From assembly GCA_028532985.1 (NCBI GenBank), contig JANCIK010000004.1:1488001-1552000 (forward strand): a DNA stretch of 64,000 bases, written 5' to 3'. Shown one piece after another: positions 45,903-60,400 of this stretch (the stretch's first letter is position 1; each line of letters opens with the position of its first letter). Below the pieces are notes generated by a model. That model ran no database searches. It was not told where the DNA came from and saw only the letters and a list, made by a program, of their open reading frames with translations. The translations under genes and the position numbers were made by a program. This DNA comes from Stropharia rugosoannulata. Lineage: Eukaryota > Basidiomycota > Agaricomycetes > Agaricales > Strophariaceae.

Positions 45903-48900
45903 ATGGACTTGTAAGTATGGTCGCTTCAAAGTATAACGCTCATATCATTGACTACCAACATTGTTTTGCGTACTGTAGCCTTGAGTTAAAGATTCACCAG
46001 AGGATACTATCTGACATATCATCTGGAAATGTTGACGATTTTGGAGAGAGAACTATCAGGTCACGAATACAGAATGCGAAGGAGAATACAGATAACCAGG
46101 AACGCATTTATATGGTAATGAATTCGTGTTATGTGCCTGTATAACCACGTTTAACTTGTCGTAGTCCACGAGCAGGGTTCACTGCAACGTTGCCTTCGGG
46201 GCTATCATGGCAGAACTTCCTAATGTTTGCATTGACGATATAATTCCAGTGCTGGTCAACATGTTGCAAGAGATTCCTCTTGTCGACTTTGACAAATGCC
46301 TCTCGTGGACAGGTACTTCGTCAATAATTTTTGTTACAATTGCGCTAATTTCTTTTAGATTGGGCCCTCCCTGACCAGTTGGTATTTTCGACTATATCAG
46401 CTCTTTTGCGGATCTCGAACGGAAATACAATGTTTTGCGGAAGAGTCACGACGGCCATCCTCACTTTTTTGACAGAAACAATTCATCAGATACATACAAG
46501 TTCATGTAAGTGTTATCCTGTCTATACTCCCACAACGCATTAACTCAAATCTTTAAGCTTTGAATGTGCTTTGTCAATTGATGCCTGCGCTGCATGGATT
46601 CTACCGGGCCATCAGCTCTACCTCTTATAGTTGGACTCTTTCTCAGTGGGAAGATCTGACCGCGTGCCTCCGATGTCTTTGCTCCTCGAAGATGATTGAC
46701 TACCTCAACCACCTTCTAGTAGATATCCTCCAGAAAGAACATGCGGACGCAGAAACTTTGGCCCGTGTTCAGACTTTTGTTACGCGCTACGTTAGTCAAG
46801 GGAGGCCGTTAAGCGGGTATTTCTTGGTGTGCTGTGTACTGGAGACTGAATGGACCGTCCTCGCTCAAGTTCTCGCCGCTCCCTCTATCAAAATGCACTG
46901 TTCGGTTTTGGAAGAAGCTGCTGCTGCCAATAGAGCATGGCTGGCCTTGACTAAGGGTCCAGCTTTAGAACTTGATGTCAACAACGAAACGACAAAAGCA
47001 ATTCTCAGAGATACTATCAAATATGCGATGCAGTGTTTTTCGGACTTGCTTATCCAGATCGAAGATATGCAGTCCTCCCCTCCCTTGGATACGTACGCTT
47101 GGGAAACACTATCGGAAAGCTTAGTATGTTATCAAGACCGTCAGTTGGATAATGGAATCTGACTCTTTGCAGAAACTTGCTTCCATATGCTCGTTGGCTC
47201 TTCGGGAAGTCGACGAACATCTATACAGTCGCATTTTATTATTGTTAAGCACCGATTCTCCTACCTCAAACAACCTTGCCCAAGAAGCAGCTTTAAAAGC
47301 TATGGCAGTTCTTGTTAGGAGGTGACTTTCTACTCATCTTCTGATAGTATGTTTTTAACTAAATTGTTGGACCAGTTTCCCAGAAATGGCACACAATATG
47401 ATTGGCCATCTTCGACGATTTGTCACGTCCCCGTTGCCGCTTTTCGAATATGGATTTTCATCTGACAGCAGGTCGCCGCCGCCATTATCTGCAGCTGCAA
47501 AGTGTTTGGCACTTTGCATCAAGGTGAAGTACCGTTTATTATCGATGTCCACCACGTCCTTATTTTACCAACTTAGCTTTCTCCTGGAGACGACATGATC
47601 ATGTCGAATATGTATTCCCTGCTCAACTTCATCGCTGCTGCAAGTAAAGATATTTACGACTCCGGAAACGGAAACAGTCATAGCCATCCCCTTAGTGTTC
47701 ATAGTCAAGGAGCTCTATCTCTTGAAACCGGCTTGCGTGGGCTATCTGAGGATGAAAAGCGCCTAATAGGAATAACCACGATTTCAGCTGTTACCCTTCT
47801 TTCCCTAGAGTTCGACGTGGAAGAGGTAATCTTGAACACATCCTTAAATTATTTTACTCACGGTGCATTAGGTTACCAGACTCACGATTTCAATGCTTCT
47901 GCAAAGACTTCCGTCTGCAGAACCCACCGTTGAAGCCGCTATTGCATATAATCTGGTTGACTTAGCTTTAACTGCCCCGCGAAGCTCTTTTCATGACATT
48001 ATACGGGCATTTTCTGCTATAAACCGTTCCGCAAACCCCGATGACCCTCGCTTTTCCAACAACATGGTATATGGTTGCATTTCGTGAAATGAAAGGTTTG
48101 TTAACCATTTCTGCAGGTTGTAGCTGCTCAAACTCGCCTGGCTCAAGAGCTACATCGGCGACCTGAGTTCTATGAAATATACCTCCTTGAACTTTTGTCT
48201 CTTTTTGCAGATAAGGGAGTGGCGATTCAAAATTTAAAAATCGCAAACCCCGAAGTTTCAGTAGGTCATTCAGTTGCGATTAACGATCGTGGTTTAACTT
48301 TATTAATTAGATTGATGATATGGTTGAGCAACTTGCTTCGCTTCTTCTTCCAATTGATGCTCTGCTGGCACAATCTGATTTCAATCCTCGCCATGATGCA
48401 TCTGGTGAACTCGTCACCTTATTCAGGAACACCTGGTTTCTGTGTATCCTTTTCGGGTTTACTACGAAAAATAATAACGAAGCTACTGCTATGGATTGGC
48501 TCAGGCCTGCCCTCTCCCGCATCTCGCTCAAGACCCCGTCAATGGTGGTGGAAGAGTCCCACGACGCTGTGGCAAGCGACGTCGAATATAACTCCGTCAT
48601 TCGACACGAGTATGCTAGTACAGTAAGCTTTAACTCAGCTAACGGAAGTACTCGAATAAATTGGGTATAGGTGATCTCTAAACACAAGAGCGTTCTGGGC
48701 AGCTATATTGCTTATCGTGCTAGCGACATCCGTTACTTGTCATCCGCGCAAATCATATTCATTCTAACGCTGCACGACATTGAAAGCATGCGCTCTGCTG
48801 CAGGTTTCCCGTCTTCTTTGGTTTCCTATTTCACCAATGGTAGCCTCAACAACCATCCTGGGCTAAGTGCTTGTATGGAGGCTGTTTCGGAGAAGGTAAG

Positions 48901-51900
48901 TCTTCAATACATGTGTGTTGCTCATTTTTCAACATCCCGAGTAGGTTATACGCGACTCCATCAATGATCTAAACACTAAGGCGTCCCAACAAGCCCTTCC
49001 AGCTCACCTATCATCAGAACTGCTAGCCCTAGTAGTATTAAGCACACATCGTATTGAAAAGGCTCGAGATGTTGCATCGAAATACTTAAACCGTCTTATC
49101 ACATCTTTCCCTTCGTTAATGTGTGACCCTACCCTGGTATTCGCTATTCTGGAAGTGCTCACCCTGTTGCAACGAGCGTGTGAAAACGAATACATAGACG
49201 AGGTGAGCCCTCAGTTTATATTCATTTTGCATCATTCATTTGTGATCATTCTCAGTTCAATCCAAGCTACGAATTTCACTCTGAAAGAAGTGCTATAAGT
49301 TTACAGCTTTCGGACAACTATCAGGTCCGAAGAGAAATTCTTTCCCAGTTGAAGCGAAACGCCAATGCGTGGCTTGAACTCGCTTTAGGTCGTGCGCCGA
49401 TGGAGCTGCAGTCTACTTTACAGGTATAATTTATGTGCTACTATGGAAAGATTATTTGCTTACGGTACGTCAGAAATACCTGGCGGTTAACAAAGCTGCC
49501 GTGGGCATCAACACTTCAGAACTAGGTGCTTCTGTGGCTGAACTGTTTGGTAAATCGATTGGGCCCGTAAACCGTCAACTTTGTATGTCTGGATTATCGT
49601 ATTCGATATAAGAGCTGACACACTTCTCAGTGTCACTTTTATCGCTCTCTGATATGAAATTCGACGCCGCCAAGATTCTTACCAGCCAGATTGCCATCAA
49701 GGGCTATTTTGCAGGCGAAGCTGCCGGGATACGCCTAGCAAATAGGGAAAGTGAGCCCCATTTTCTATGTTACAGTGATAGTTAGTATACTGATTATGAA
49801 TATTAGACAGCGATAAACTTGCCACCCTGCCACCCATGGCAGCTCCGCTTGTTGAAATCAATGAACTCAAATCGAAGCTATCGAGAACTTTGCACGACAT
49901 ACGTAACAAGCATAGCAAACTGACCGTTCATGATCTCAGGCGTCTTCTGTTTCGCTGCGCTGCTACATTGATATCTATGGAAAAGGTAACCGAACTGTGT
50001 CTAAACTCAGTGTGTACAGGCAACTCAAATAATTTCTGCACTAGATCGACTACGATTTACTGCATTATCTTGTCAGCTTACCGTTTGGGGTTGCTACCCC
50101 TGCTGCCATCGCTTCGGGAATTGATTCTTGGAGTTGGGTTATCGCTGAGAAAGCTCAAATAGAAGTGGCTTTGATGGGAGAAGTGTTGTCAGCATGGTCT
50201 GATACTATCAGGTTTCATAAAGGCATATTCTCTAAATCATTGAAGTAAGTTCAGTTCATATGATGATTCATCTTTGTTTTTATTCACATGCATTTTCGAA
50301 AGCTATGACGACCCATTCTACCACCCAGTTAGCTATAGTCCTACGGATAAAGAAACCATTGACCGTGGAATGTCACAGGCACGCAGGATCCTTGCTCCGC
50401 ATGCTCTTGTTCTGCAGATGTTATTCAATCGCCTGCAGGCAGCGAGATACCACCGCCCTGGGGTTATGCTCATCATCCAACATCTTGTACTACGCACATC
50501 TCGGGCTTTTAGGACCATGAGGTAGGAGGTATGGTCGCTTTATTCATTTATGTTGACCAACAATATTACAGCACTCATGCCTTGTCACGCGAAGTTCGAT
50601 TTTCTTTACTCTTATTTGGATTCGAGACTTTAAAAAGCTCACATTTGGATTCTTATTGTGAGAATGCTTTGCGGGAGTGCCTGTATACCGTAGCCCTCTC
50701 CTGGTTCTCTGTCCGGCCGCAGTAAGCTCATAAAATGTTTTGTGATTAGTATGCTTACTTTCATAGATGGTCCTATGGAGCTAACCGAGTCCAAGTCGAT
50801 GCTGACATCAAAGTACTTTCTGAATTTCTATCTTACCTCCAATCCGATTCCGTGAGGTGCCCACCTGCAATATCTAGCTTGTCAACACCTCGATTAGGCG
50901 CCACTTGTGATACCTTTCTATTGTGTAAACCAAGACACGAACTGATTTGCGTTTTACAGACTATGCAGAAAGGATGCGTAGCCTAAACCTCCCACTTCGC
51001 TTGCTGATTGAAAATGAAATATTCCGCATGTCAGTATGGGGTAACCCCATCAATGATGCCAAAAAAGGAGCAGACCTCATAGGTAATATTGAGCGAACCT
51101 TACTTGAGGTGCGTTTATTTCTCAAATCTTATTGCAGGTTGTAGTTGATTTGTTACAGACATCATGGCCAACAATTATCAGAAAGCTGTGGGCACTTGAC
51201 CCAGCCATAGTAGTCCACCTTCCAGAACGATTCAAAAACTCAAACGTCCGACAAGAGGTGACCAGTGCTATTCGTGGTAACTCCGCTGCCGTTTTGCATA
51301 TACCCGAAGCATTGGCATACCTTCATGCTGAAAGATTAGATTCCAATGGCCGCCATAATCTCAAAGTAAGTCTCAATGCAGCCTTGGATTGGTCAAAATA
51401 ATCACAAATTGCAGTACATACTTCTTTGGAACCCAGTACCTCCTATCATCGCAAATACGTTCTTTGAACGTAGATTCAACAGTGACCCTCTGATCTTACA
51501 ATATGCTCATAGAGTCTTAGCTCAGCACCCTGTCGAATTGACATTTTTTTTCATACCTCAAGTTGTTCAAGCACTACGCTACGATGACCTTGGTGAGTGA
51601 ACATCGTGTTGTCCAATAATTTGGTACAAACCATTATTAGGCTACGTGGCGCGTTTCATCTTTGAAACTGCTAAGATATCCCAGTTGTTCTGCCATCAAA
51701 TTATCTGGAACATGAAAGCGAACTGCTACAGAGATGACGCAGCGGAACTGGCAAGTAGCTTTTGGTTCTATTGTTTCCCGTGATAACGGCTTTTTCGTCC
51801 TTGTCTTCGGAAATTAGGAAGATCCAATAAAGCCTCTGCTCGACAAAATGACCGAGAAAATTGTGACATCACTGTCGGGGAATGCTAGAAGCTTCTATGA

Positions 51901-53460
51901 TCGCGAATTTTCATTCTTTGAAGAAGTTACCTCTATCTCTGGCAAGTTAAAACCATTTATTAAAAGGACGAAAATGGAGAAAAAGGTAAAAGCATTTCTG
52001 TAACCTTTGCTCTTCTATGCTAATGCATGAGCAGGCCAAAATTGATGAAGAAATGTCTAAAATTAATGTTGACGTTGGAGTCTATCTGCCCAGCAATCCG
52101 GACGGAATTGTCGTGGACATTGATAAAAAGTCAGGGCGGCCACTTCAAAGTCACGCAAAGGTAAACACCTTATTTCCCTTTTCAATTTTTACTGAATCGT
52201 TAGGTTAGGCTCCTTTCATGGCCACTTTCAAAGTAAGGAAGGAACGAATTGAAGTCAACACAAATCCTGATTCTCTCCTTGACGGCGATGGAGATGGGAT
52301 TGAAATTCGGGGCAATTATGATGTTTGGCAGCAGGCCATCTTCAAAGTAGGCGACGATTGCCGCCAGGATGTCCTTGCCCTACAAGTTATTGCCATGTTT
52401 AAAAACATCTTTACAAGTGTCGGTCTGACTCTTTATCTCTTTCCATACCGAGTTACTGCCACTGCACCAGGGGTTCGCGATCCTGTTCTGGTTTTAGCTA
52501 GGTTGCTGACGACTTCCTCGCTTTAGTGCGGTGTTATAGACGTGGTGCCGAATGCAACCTCTCGCGATGAAATGGGAAGAGCCAAAGTAAACGATTTGCA
52601 AGATTTTTTCATCGCCAAATATGGTAGCCTTGACTCGACCGCTTTCCAAAAAGCTCGTTTGAACTTTATCCAGTCTATGGCAGCTTATTCAGTAGCTTGC
52701 TATATCTTGCAAATTAAAGATAGGCATAACGGAAACATCATGATTGACGGCGATGGGCATATTATTCATATCGGTAACTTGATTTACTTCCCTTCAAAAT
52801 AGAACATGAGCTTAACTTGTTGCTTAAACAGATTTCGGATTTTTGTTTGACATAGATAAGTCAGTTCCTCTCAATATCATTTCGCAGCTTACCTTGATTT
52901 GATCAGGCACGCCCCGGAGTGCGTAGTCTTATGTTTTGACTTGTGACGATCAATTGATGACTCAACTTTCCTTGTCTAGGGTGTCAAATTCGAGCCAAAC
53001 TCGTTCAAATTAAATCATGAAATGGTAGTTCTTATGGGCGGGCGAAACTCGCAAGGCTATCAAATGTTCCAAAGTCTTACTGTTAAAGCGTTCCTTGCCA
53101 TACGACCGCATGCTGAACAAATAGTTGACACCATCCGCTTGATGCTTGACACCGGTCTACCTTCCTTTAAAGGTGACGCGACTATTCGACGCTTGAGGGA
53201 CAGATTTGTTCTGTCTCTCAATGAACGCGCTGCGGCAGAATACATGATGGGGATAATCCGCAATGCTCATGAAAATGTAAGAAGCACGGCGTACGACGAA
53301 TTTCAAAGGGTAAGATATCTTGAAACAATCTCCATGAATGCCTAAACTAATAGTATTTTACCTTACTCAAGCTTCAAAACGGTTAGTTGAACATTCATAG
53401 GGGCAATTCTCTGGTTTAATTTCACTGATTGTCATTCCGACAGGCATACCCTACAAGTAA
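45903..53460 (+). CDS. STT4: Phosphatidylinositol 4-kinase STT4/PI4K type III alpha
   Basis: Makes PI4P at the plasma membrane. The start ATG GAC TT at 45903 splices to give [16 protein letters not shown]. The long helical-repeat region covers about 46-51.6 kb. The PIK/PH-like and kinase parts carry [38 protein letters not shown] (ATP-binding lysine in [10 protein letters not shown]), [55 protein letters not shown] (catalytic DRHNGNI) and DFGFLFDI, then [16 protein letters not shown]. It ends AYDEFQRLQNGIPYK, the typical C-terminus, at 53460. Around 25-30 introns. The splice donor right after DFGFLFDI (52855) lacks GT and leads to a likely 12-nt exon. Size of about 1,900-2,000 residues fits the family. 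Confidence 0.88.
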
Positions 53461-53629
53461 TATTTGAAGAGACCATATGTACGCTAATTTAAAGTACTAT
53501 CTATACCCTCAAGTTTACAGCAACATCTGTCACTTGTGAGGCTTGAAGGGTGTTACACATTATACAGTACATATTATTAATTTACAAAATAGGATAATAG
53601 TCGATCAACATGCTGTAGTTCCATCGCAG

Positions 53630-56600
53630 TCACTCATGGACAAGTGTGTAATCTTTAAGCCGGAAAGCCATTTTTGTTTCTGAAATAGACCAACTCTCTA
53701 TGTCAAAGTGGTATTCACATGTTTGAACATCAGTATTTTTTCCTTGTTTGAGCGTGTCGTGGACCTTCGTAAGAGGGCCTATCAATGGTTCTACTCTCAG
53801 GAAAAATTGTTGAAATGCCTCTTTATCCTCTTGAATGCATGAACGTTTTAAACCGTCAAACAAGGCGCACTATGCCAAACGTCAGTAGGATTACCGACAA
53901 AACTGAATGTTGTCAAGTACCTTGTCATCAATCGAAACAATCATCTCGTTTGCGGTTCGATCTTTGAGCAATATGTACAGTTGGTAGAAGTACTGAACAT
54001 GTTCATGTTCAAAGTCGTTGCATTTGAAACATGCTTTTGTATTTCTAGGTATTCTAAGTAAAATTAGCGTTAACGAACTGCTTGTAAAGGGTTTACACTC
54101 ACTCAATTTTGCACCGGCGACAGTACTGATAGTAGGCATCCTCTAGACTTAGTGGGTAAAAGTCAACAGGCCTTGCCCGAATGGTCAATTGCTTTGGAAT
54201 GGGTTGGGTTGAAGAAAGGGCGTCGATGATCGCAGTGGGAGCAACTTCCTTGCCATCCTTTTTATCATGTCCGGAAAGAATATCATCTGGAGCTGGAGGG
54301 TTAATCCTGTGCCCTTGTTGACCAATCTTTACACTTCGTTGCCAGGCTTCTTTCCTCCTGTCCATCCTTTGTCATGAAACAAGGTCAAATCTTAAAAGCA
54401 AAGCAATACCTTAACAAGCCATTCAAATTTTCATTTGCAGTGTTGTTGGGGTTCAATTGTATTATCAGCTTTTCTTGACCTCCTAAGATGCAGCAAAAGC
54501 ATTGATCGACAGTGCTATATTTTAGCCTAACTTTCCGGATGCAGTAGTAATTGCCAATGGACAATGTCTTGACAAACTGTTCTTGTTCATCCGATAACAC
54601 GATTTTCACGATTTGCCCTTTCAGTGATGGGAAGTCAAGAAGTTCAGCGTCTGCTAGTTGGGGATGCGGCGAGTAATCAGTCACGTAAATGCATGGATTT
54701 CTTTTCGGATCATTGACGACACTAAGCAGCTGCGCTTTGGGTGAGACGACGTGGAGGGTTAAAGAATAAGTCAACAAACCTCGACGGTAGAGTGAAAAAA
54801 TTCTTTTTCCCGTGCATCACAAACCATCAAATGCTTTATGTCAGACTCAGAGGAGCGGTGCTTAATTTGCCAGAGCCGCTTTCGCCTATCGTCATATAAG
54901 ATCAGTTGATGATGCAAGCATGTAAGGAGTACTAACTGAAGGAGTGCCTGGAGGTGAGGGCTTGTATCTTCCTCTGTTAGTTGTATTATCTTGGTCTCGC
55001 AAACCTTGCCTTCCGGAAAGCCTCCAGACTTCACCATCATACGAGCATTTTTGATAGTATAGTAATGACCTGGTTGCATAGTCGCTGCAATTTTTGCTGC
55101 TTGGTCCCACATCTCAAAATGAACCACAAAGTCTGATAATGCCACAGGACACCACTTTGCTTGTACACCCTTCATTTGTTCATTTCGAGAGTAGTCGGTA
55201 ACATAGAGGGTATACACCTGATCATTGTTACGGTTGTGAAAGCCCTTTACAACCTAAAAAATAATACAAATTGAGCTTCGTGAAAGAGTAATTTTATGAA
55301 GGCTCAACAATACCTCTACTGTACAATCAAAATACCCATTTGGAGGAGCCGACGGGCTAGCTTCGCTTAGTAGTTTATGTACACGTCGATACGCGGAAAC
55401 ATGAGATTCCTGGGTATGGATCTGTTTAAAGAGGTTTCTCCACCAGTCTGACATTTTTACACAATGCATCGTCTGCAACGGTCCCGGGTGTAAGAAAGGA
55501 GAAAAAGTGGCACCAAAGCCACTTTCTGCAAGACCTTCCTCCTTTGGAGCGTTGTTCGGAGGACCATGATGGATTTCGCCCTTGGTAGGAGAAAATGCTG
55601 CCCATTGAAGTTTATCTCCGTAACCTACTGCTGAGAGAGAGCCTTGATAGTGCCTAATCTATAAAGAAAGGTGAGCGATTCAATATCATTTCTCATAGAC
55701 ACGTACCTTTATATTGCGAAGAATTAGGACCTCACCTTCCTCGGGATGAGGCAGCCACTCTTTGTACCGCTTTGTGAAGCAGTTGACTTTCAGACCAGAA
55801 CCGCTACCAGAAAAGTTTGTAGGATCAACAATGGTGATGAGCCGCATCCAATCTGAAGTATTCTCAGTTATAATGATCAAGATTTAAACTGATAGAACTT
55901 ACCACCCGTACTGCTAATTTTTGGGTCAGATATAGACGTAACAACACCAATAAGTGTTACAAGCCTACCTGCTTGGATATCACCAAGTGCTGTACATATG
56001 CTCTAACATACACAGATCAGAGGTAATTATCGCAGACTTTATATTTATAACATACGTTACTCTGCGCTGCCATCAAGTTATCGTTGTCAGCAGTTTGAGA
56101 TACATCAGGCACAGTTTCCATAAGCTCTGCAGACTTGACACCAGGAGCAAGGGAGCTGTCAGGTCGTAGCTCTGAAAGGGAACGTCGTGAGCCACTAGCA
56201 TCGGGCAAATAGTTACTATTCCCTGCCGCTGCTGCCTTTTGTTTTGCTAACTTCTCCGCCCTTCGAGTTTTCTTGGACTCTTTGCGATTTCGATGACCAG
56301 CCCCATCTACTTTACTCAAAGAGCGTTTGCAACCATTGTCATTATCTTTGGAGGAGAACCAGCTGTCAGCCGTTTTAATCTTGTCAACAGAACTACGCAC
56401 TGAAAGTATGTCAGCATTGTTTAATGAGCAGAAAGGAAGACATCTTTACACGACCACGTATTTACTTCTCTTCTCGTCTCATTGGGACCTCGTGGTGTCC
56501 ATTGAATGTGGACACCGTCGGAAAATACAAGTCGCAGCGGGAGATCGGAAAGCATTGGTATATTGGCTAGTTTGTGGACCGCTGCTCCCTTCAAAGATAG

Positions 56601-57023
56601 CCGGAAGTCGACTAGAGGGGTGAAATCCAGCAAACGAATATTCTCCTCGCCTAGCTCAAAGAGGACCCTGATTGAGCTTTTCTCAGAATTTGAAGATGTT
56701 GCTATGGCAAGACATTCTATCTTCGCAGGATTATCCCTCCACACCATTTTGAACTTGCCCGTTATACACATGCGTTCGTCTGCACCACGCCCGTAGATAT
56801 CCCTGGGACATTGTATAGATGCATCTTGCAGATTGGGGATATCCATTTGACGAAGCAAGCCTCTAAGAAGAGCTCGTGTACTTGTAGTGAGGATTAGCGA
56901 GTGTCCTGACGCAAATACGAGATTTGGTTGCTTAAGTTCCGATGTTGTGGCCCATTCAATTCCTGGAGAGAAACAATGAGAGTAAGCCCGGAACAAACAA
57001 GAGTTTGGGCTGAAATTGGCCAA
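53630..57023 (-). CDS. POT1: POT1-like telomeric single-strand DNA-binding protein
   Basis: Shelterin-type protein that caps the 3' telomeric overhang. N-terminal exon: GIEWATTSELKQPNLVFASG, RLVFSDGVHIQWTPRG. A lysine-rich linker follows (KESKKTRRAEKLAKQKAAAA). OB-fold pieces are QAGRLVTLIGVVTSISDPKI, LITIVDPTNFSGSGSGLKVN, PHPEEGEVLILRNIKIRHYQ, LYVTDYSRNEQMKGVQAKWC and MQPGHYYTIKNARMMVKSGG. Later ones are CIYVTDYSPHPQLADAE, IVKIVLSDEQEQFVKTLSIG and YYCIRKVRLKYS. The repeated YVTDY and YYxIxxxR motifs are typical of POT1 OB folds. The C-terminal exon ends RLKDYTLVHE. The start at 57023 is the upstream ATG of the first open exon and could be shorter. Confidence 0.72.
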
Positions 57024-57435
57024 GAATCAGGATCAATCCGTGTAATTGGCCAATGATAGGCTCAAAGCCAATGTGGAGAGGATGTAGGTACAGTTGGATG
57101 GAGGGATTAGAGGTCAAGTATGTGGAAGTATGTTGGAAGTATATGCTATAATCAAGTTTGCAAATACAAGCTCAGTATTAGCGTCGGCACTGCCAGATAC
57201 GTAAACGCCTCTAATGCCACATGTCACAGTCACGTGAAACTCTGCAGTTGTGACCCAATGTGCAAATTCCGGCTGATAAGTAGTTGATAAGTAGTAAGAG
57301 CAAAGTAAGAAACAACACTTGAATTTGACTTTGATTTGGCTGGTGTACATTGAAAGCACACGACGGGCATTTGTGTTGTGTAGATATATAAAGCTGCACA
57401 AAAGCTGTATACAAAGAAAAAGAATATATAAAAAT
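57024..57435. other. Intergenic between RdRP 3' end and POT1 start
   Basis: 412 bases. Presumed POT1 promoter and RdRP terminator. No motif recognised. Confidence 0.4.
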
Positions 57436-60400
57436 CTATAATGATGGACTAGAACCTAACGTGTTTAAGCAGTCAAACAGAGTACCTAATGCAATTAAGC
57501 CAAAGCTTTGGGCGCCGAACTCGTTTCGTCGACGTAGACTGAGATCCCAGGCACTCCAACACAGCTCTAGAGCCTGAATGACCTCTGCCAGCGATTCTCT
57601 GCCATTGTTAGTAAATAAACCCTTCTGAGTGTCATACACAAGGGTCCCGGCATGGAGTCGCATCCTGTACATGCGTTCCTTTCTCCAACGTGCTTGAGAG
57701 CACTTGGCCAGAATGGTACCGACCACGACTTCAGCTTCAAGTAGCCTAGCTCCTGGTGAGTTAGATAGGGTATGGGTGGCACAGATGTATCGCAACTCGT
57801 CGACATATCTTCTGTATATCCTAAAGAGGTCTGAAGAATGACTTTCCACAAATGAAGCACTACCCAAATGCAACTGTATCTCAGCCAGAAGAGCAGAAGA
57901 AATAGGGTCGGAAAGTGGGTTTTTAGCAGGTATCATATCTGAGGATATGATAGGTGCTTCGTCCATTTCTATCCGGCGGTAGAGGTATCCAAGAGCTTTT
58001 TCGGACCTGTAATAGTCAGTGCTGCGAGGAGCAACAACTTCTGCTGCATGCCAATCAGGTTTGCAACGAATAAGGGTGCGAGGTAATTGGTTGTTTTCGA
58101 TATCTGGTGGAGTTCCCAGCTTGGCGTAGTCGACTGCCTGTAGACGAAAATTGAAAAGGATATTGGATGCTATATATGTATAAACCCACATGTGAGCATA
58201 ACTCGGCAAGGAAGAGACAGTTGGGGTCAAACATCCCCAGCTAGAGTTTCGAAGTCAAGCTGACAGGCATGTTGACTACGTAGACTGAACTCACAGATGA
58301 TTGATCTGCGAGAGAGAGGTGAGTTTTCTACCCATTACTCAGCATGAAACTGTTGCTCACCAGCTATAATTAATAGTCTTACTGACAGTAAGCCCTAGTA
58401 TATATTGGTTCGAGCGAGATAAATTGCAGGAAGCATGTCAACTCACTAGAATGTCCGAATGGATGTATTCCACGACAAAGTCACATATATCCTCAACTGT
58501 GCTGTCTCTTTCTAGGTCTTTAGTTTCTAATGGGATATACGACGCTGGTTTTTGGTCTTCATATAACATAAGTGAATCGTGACAGATCACGGCAAAGAGG
58601 TCTCTTGGATGTATGTTAGTATCACTATATCCCAAATTACACAACTACTTACCCGTCAACGTCCCCTCCCCCAAGACAAGAAGCCAAAGAACGCTTTCCT
58701 GTGAAGGTTTAATACATCCGTAAAGTGTATGTTATCAGAAAATTAGACAGACAGCTTACCAATAGACGGCATAACAACAACGTTCTTGAGATGTCCAAAT
58801 AGACAAATTTTATCAGCGGGCGGCTTTCCAATTGCGCGGACTCTTTGCACTAGAAGAAGTAGCCCATACTCAGATTGAAACAAAATATGTCACGGTGATT
58901 ACCAAATCGTTACCATCGCCCGGATGAGCCACGGGGCTCCTGGATATGCTGGCATTGCCTTCCAACCAGATTGGTTCAGCGTCGCCAGGACGTTGTATAC
59001 AAGCTGAAAGCCATTAACCAAGGTGGAAGAGACAATCGATGCCTTGGAGGGGCTTACCATAAACTTCCCCAACTTTTAGGCAATACACATTTTCAAAGCC
59101 CGGTTTCCCAACATATGCAGGCCCTTCGTCAGCTACACCAACGAGTAAATAGCTGTCCGGCACAGGTATCCGTGCACTATGCTTGATATCACGCAAAATA
59201 TCGTTCATAGCCACCTGTCGGAGTTGCCGCAGGAAAGGGTTGTCCACGCCTAGTGTTTTTCCGTTAGAGATCCAATCCATATTGTACTTATCTTGCAATA
59301 TGGTAAGGATCTCGCGCAGCCTAAACGCAGAACCAAGGCGGTGCCTCCTCAAAATAGAACAGAACAGTGAAATGGAATCGTCAATGGTTTTTGCATCTGC
59401 CACAGCAATATCTTGTAATTCCATGAATGCGTCTCTTCGCACTCCGACATCTTCCAGAAGCATAACCAGGGGACTATATTTTGCGCGACTGAATAGATGG
59501 TTTGGTGATATAAAGCTGGAAGACTGACCGATTTAGATAGCATGTTCCTGGGTATTCAAACGCCTGAGCGATTTCCAGGGGCGCCACTTGACTATCGGCC
59601 TCCTTTACTTGGAACTTTCCCATAGAAGGGCGTAGTTGCATTAGAATCCCGGGTCGGTGATGATCTAGAAAAGGGTTGATTGCTACAACTCCCTTGTAGC
59701 CTAAAAACCTGATCTGGTACTGATTGGGTGAAGAAACGCTCCGTGAAAATTATGTCATCCATAAAAGCAAGGTATGCTTACTGCCGAAGGTTGTACAAAT
59801 GTGTTTGGGTTGCGTTTTGTTTCGCACAGCTTCGCCCAGATTCTGTCTCCAAGGGCCTTTGAGATACACCCAAAACCGTCAGTGAATATATACGCCCCGT
59901 GCCCTATGTCATCCACTTCCTCCCATTCGTGCTTGTAGATGTCAACAGATGGATCAGTTGCTGTGAATGCTTGTGCAAGGCGGGCGGCATATTTCGATGG
60001 GTACTGCAAAAGCTTCGTTCCCTTAAAGTCTCCCAATGAATCCCGAATAATTTCAGAAGTTACAATACTACGCTTTTCAATGTGATAGAATGGGTTCATG
60101 AACCATACGGCATGCTCTCGCAGAGCTGAGTTGGAATATGCCAAGAATTCAAAAGACCGTCCAGCAAGAGAAAACCCTTCTTTGAGAGTTCTGCCAACGC
60201 GCTCCTTTAGAAATGGAGTACCGTCAATCTCCCTGGCCCAGCGGTACTGCAGTCTATCCTCGTCCCGAAAGTCCACGCGTATAAAGTGGTCTTCGTAGCC
60301 CACATACTGACGTATAACGCGGTTAGATTGAGATGCGTAGGGTCCTTCTAAGATCATGCGCGTTGGAGTAAATGTTACATGATAACAACGGAAAACTTTG

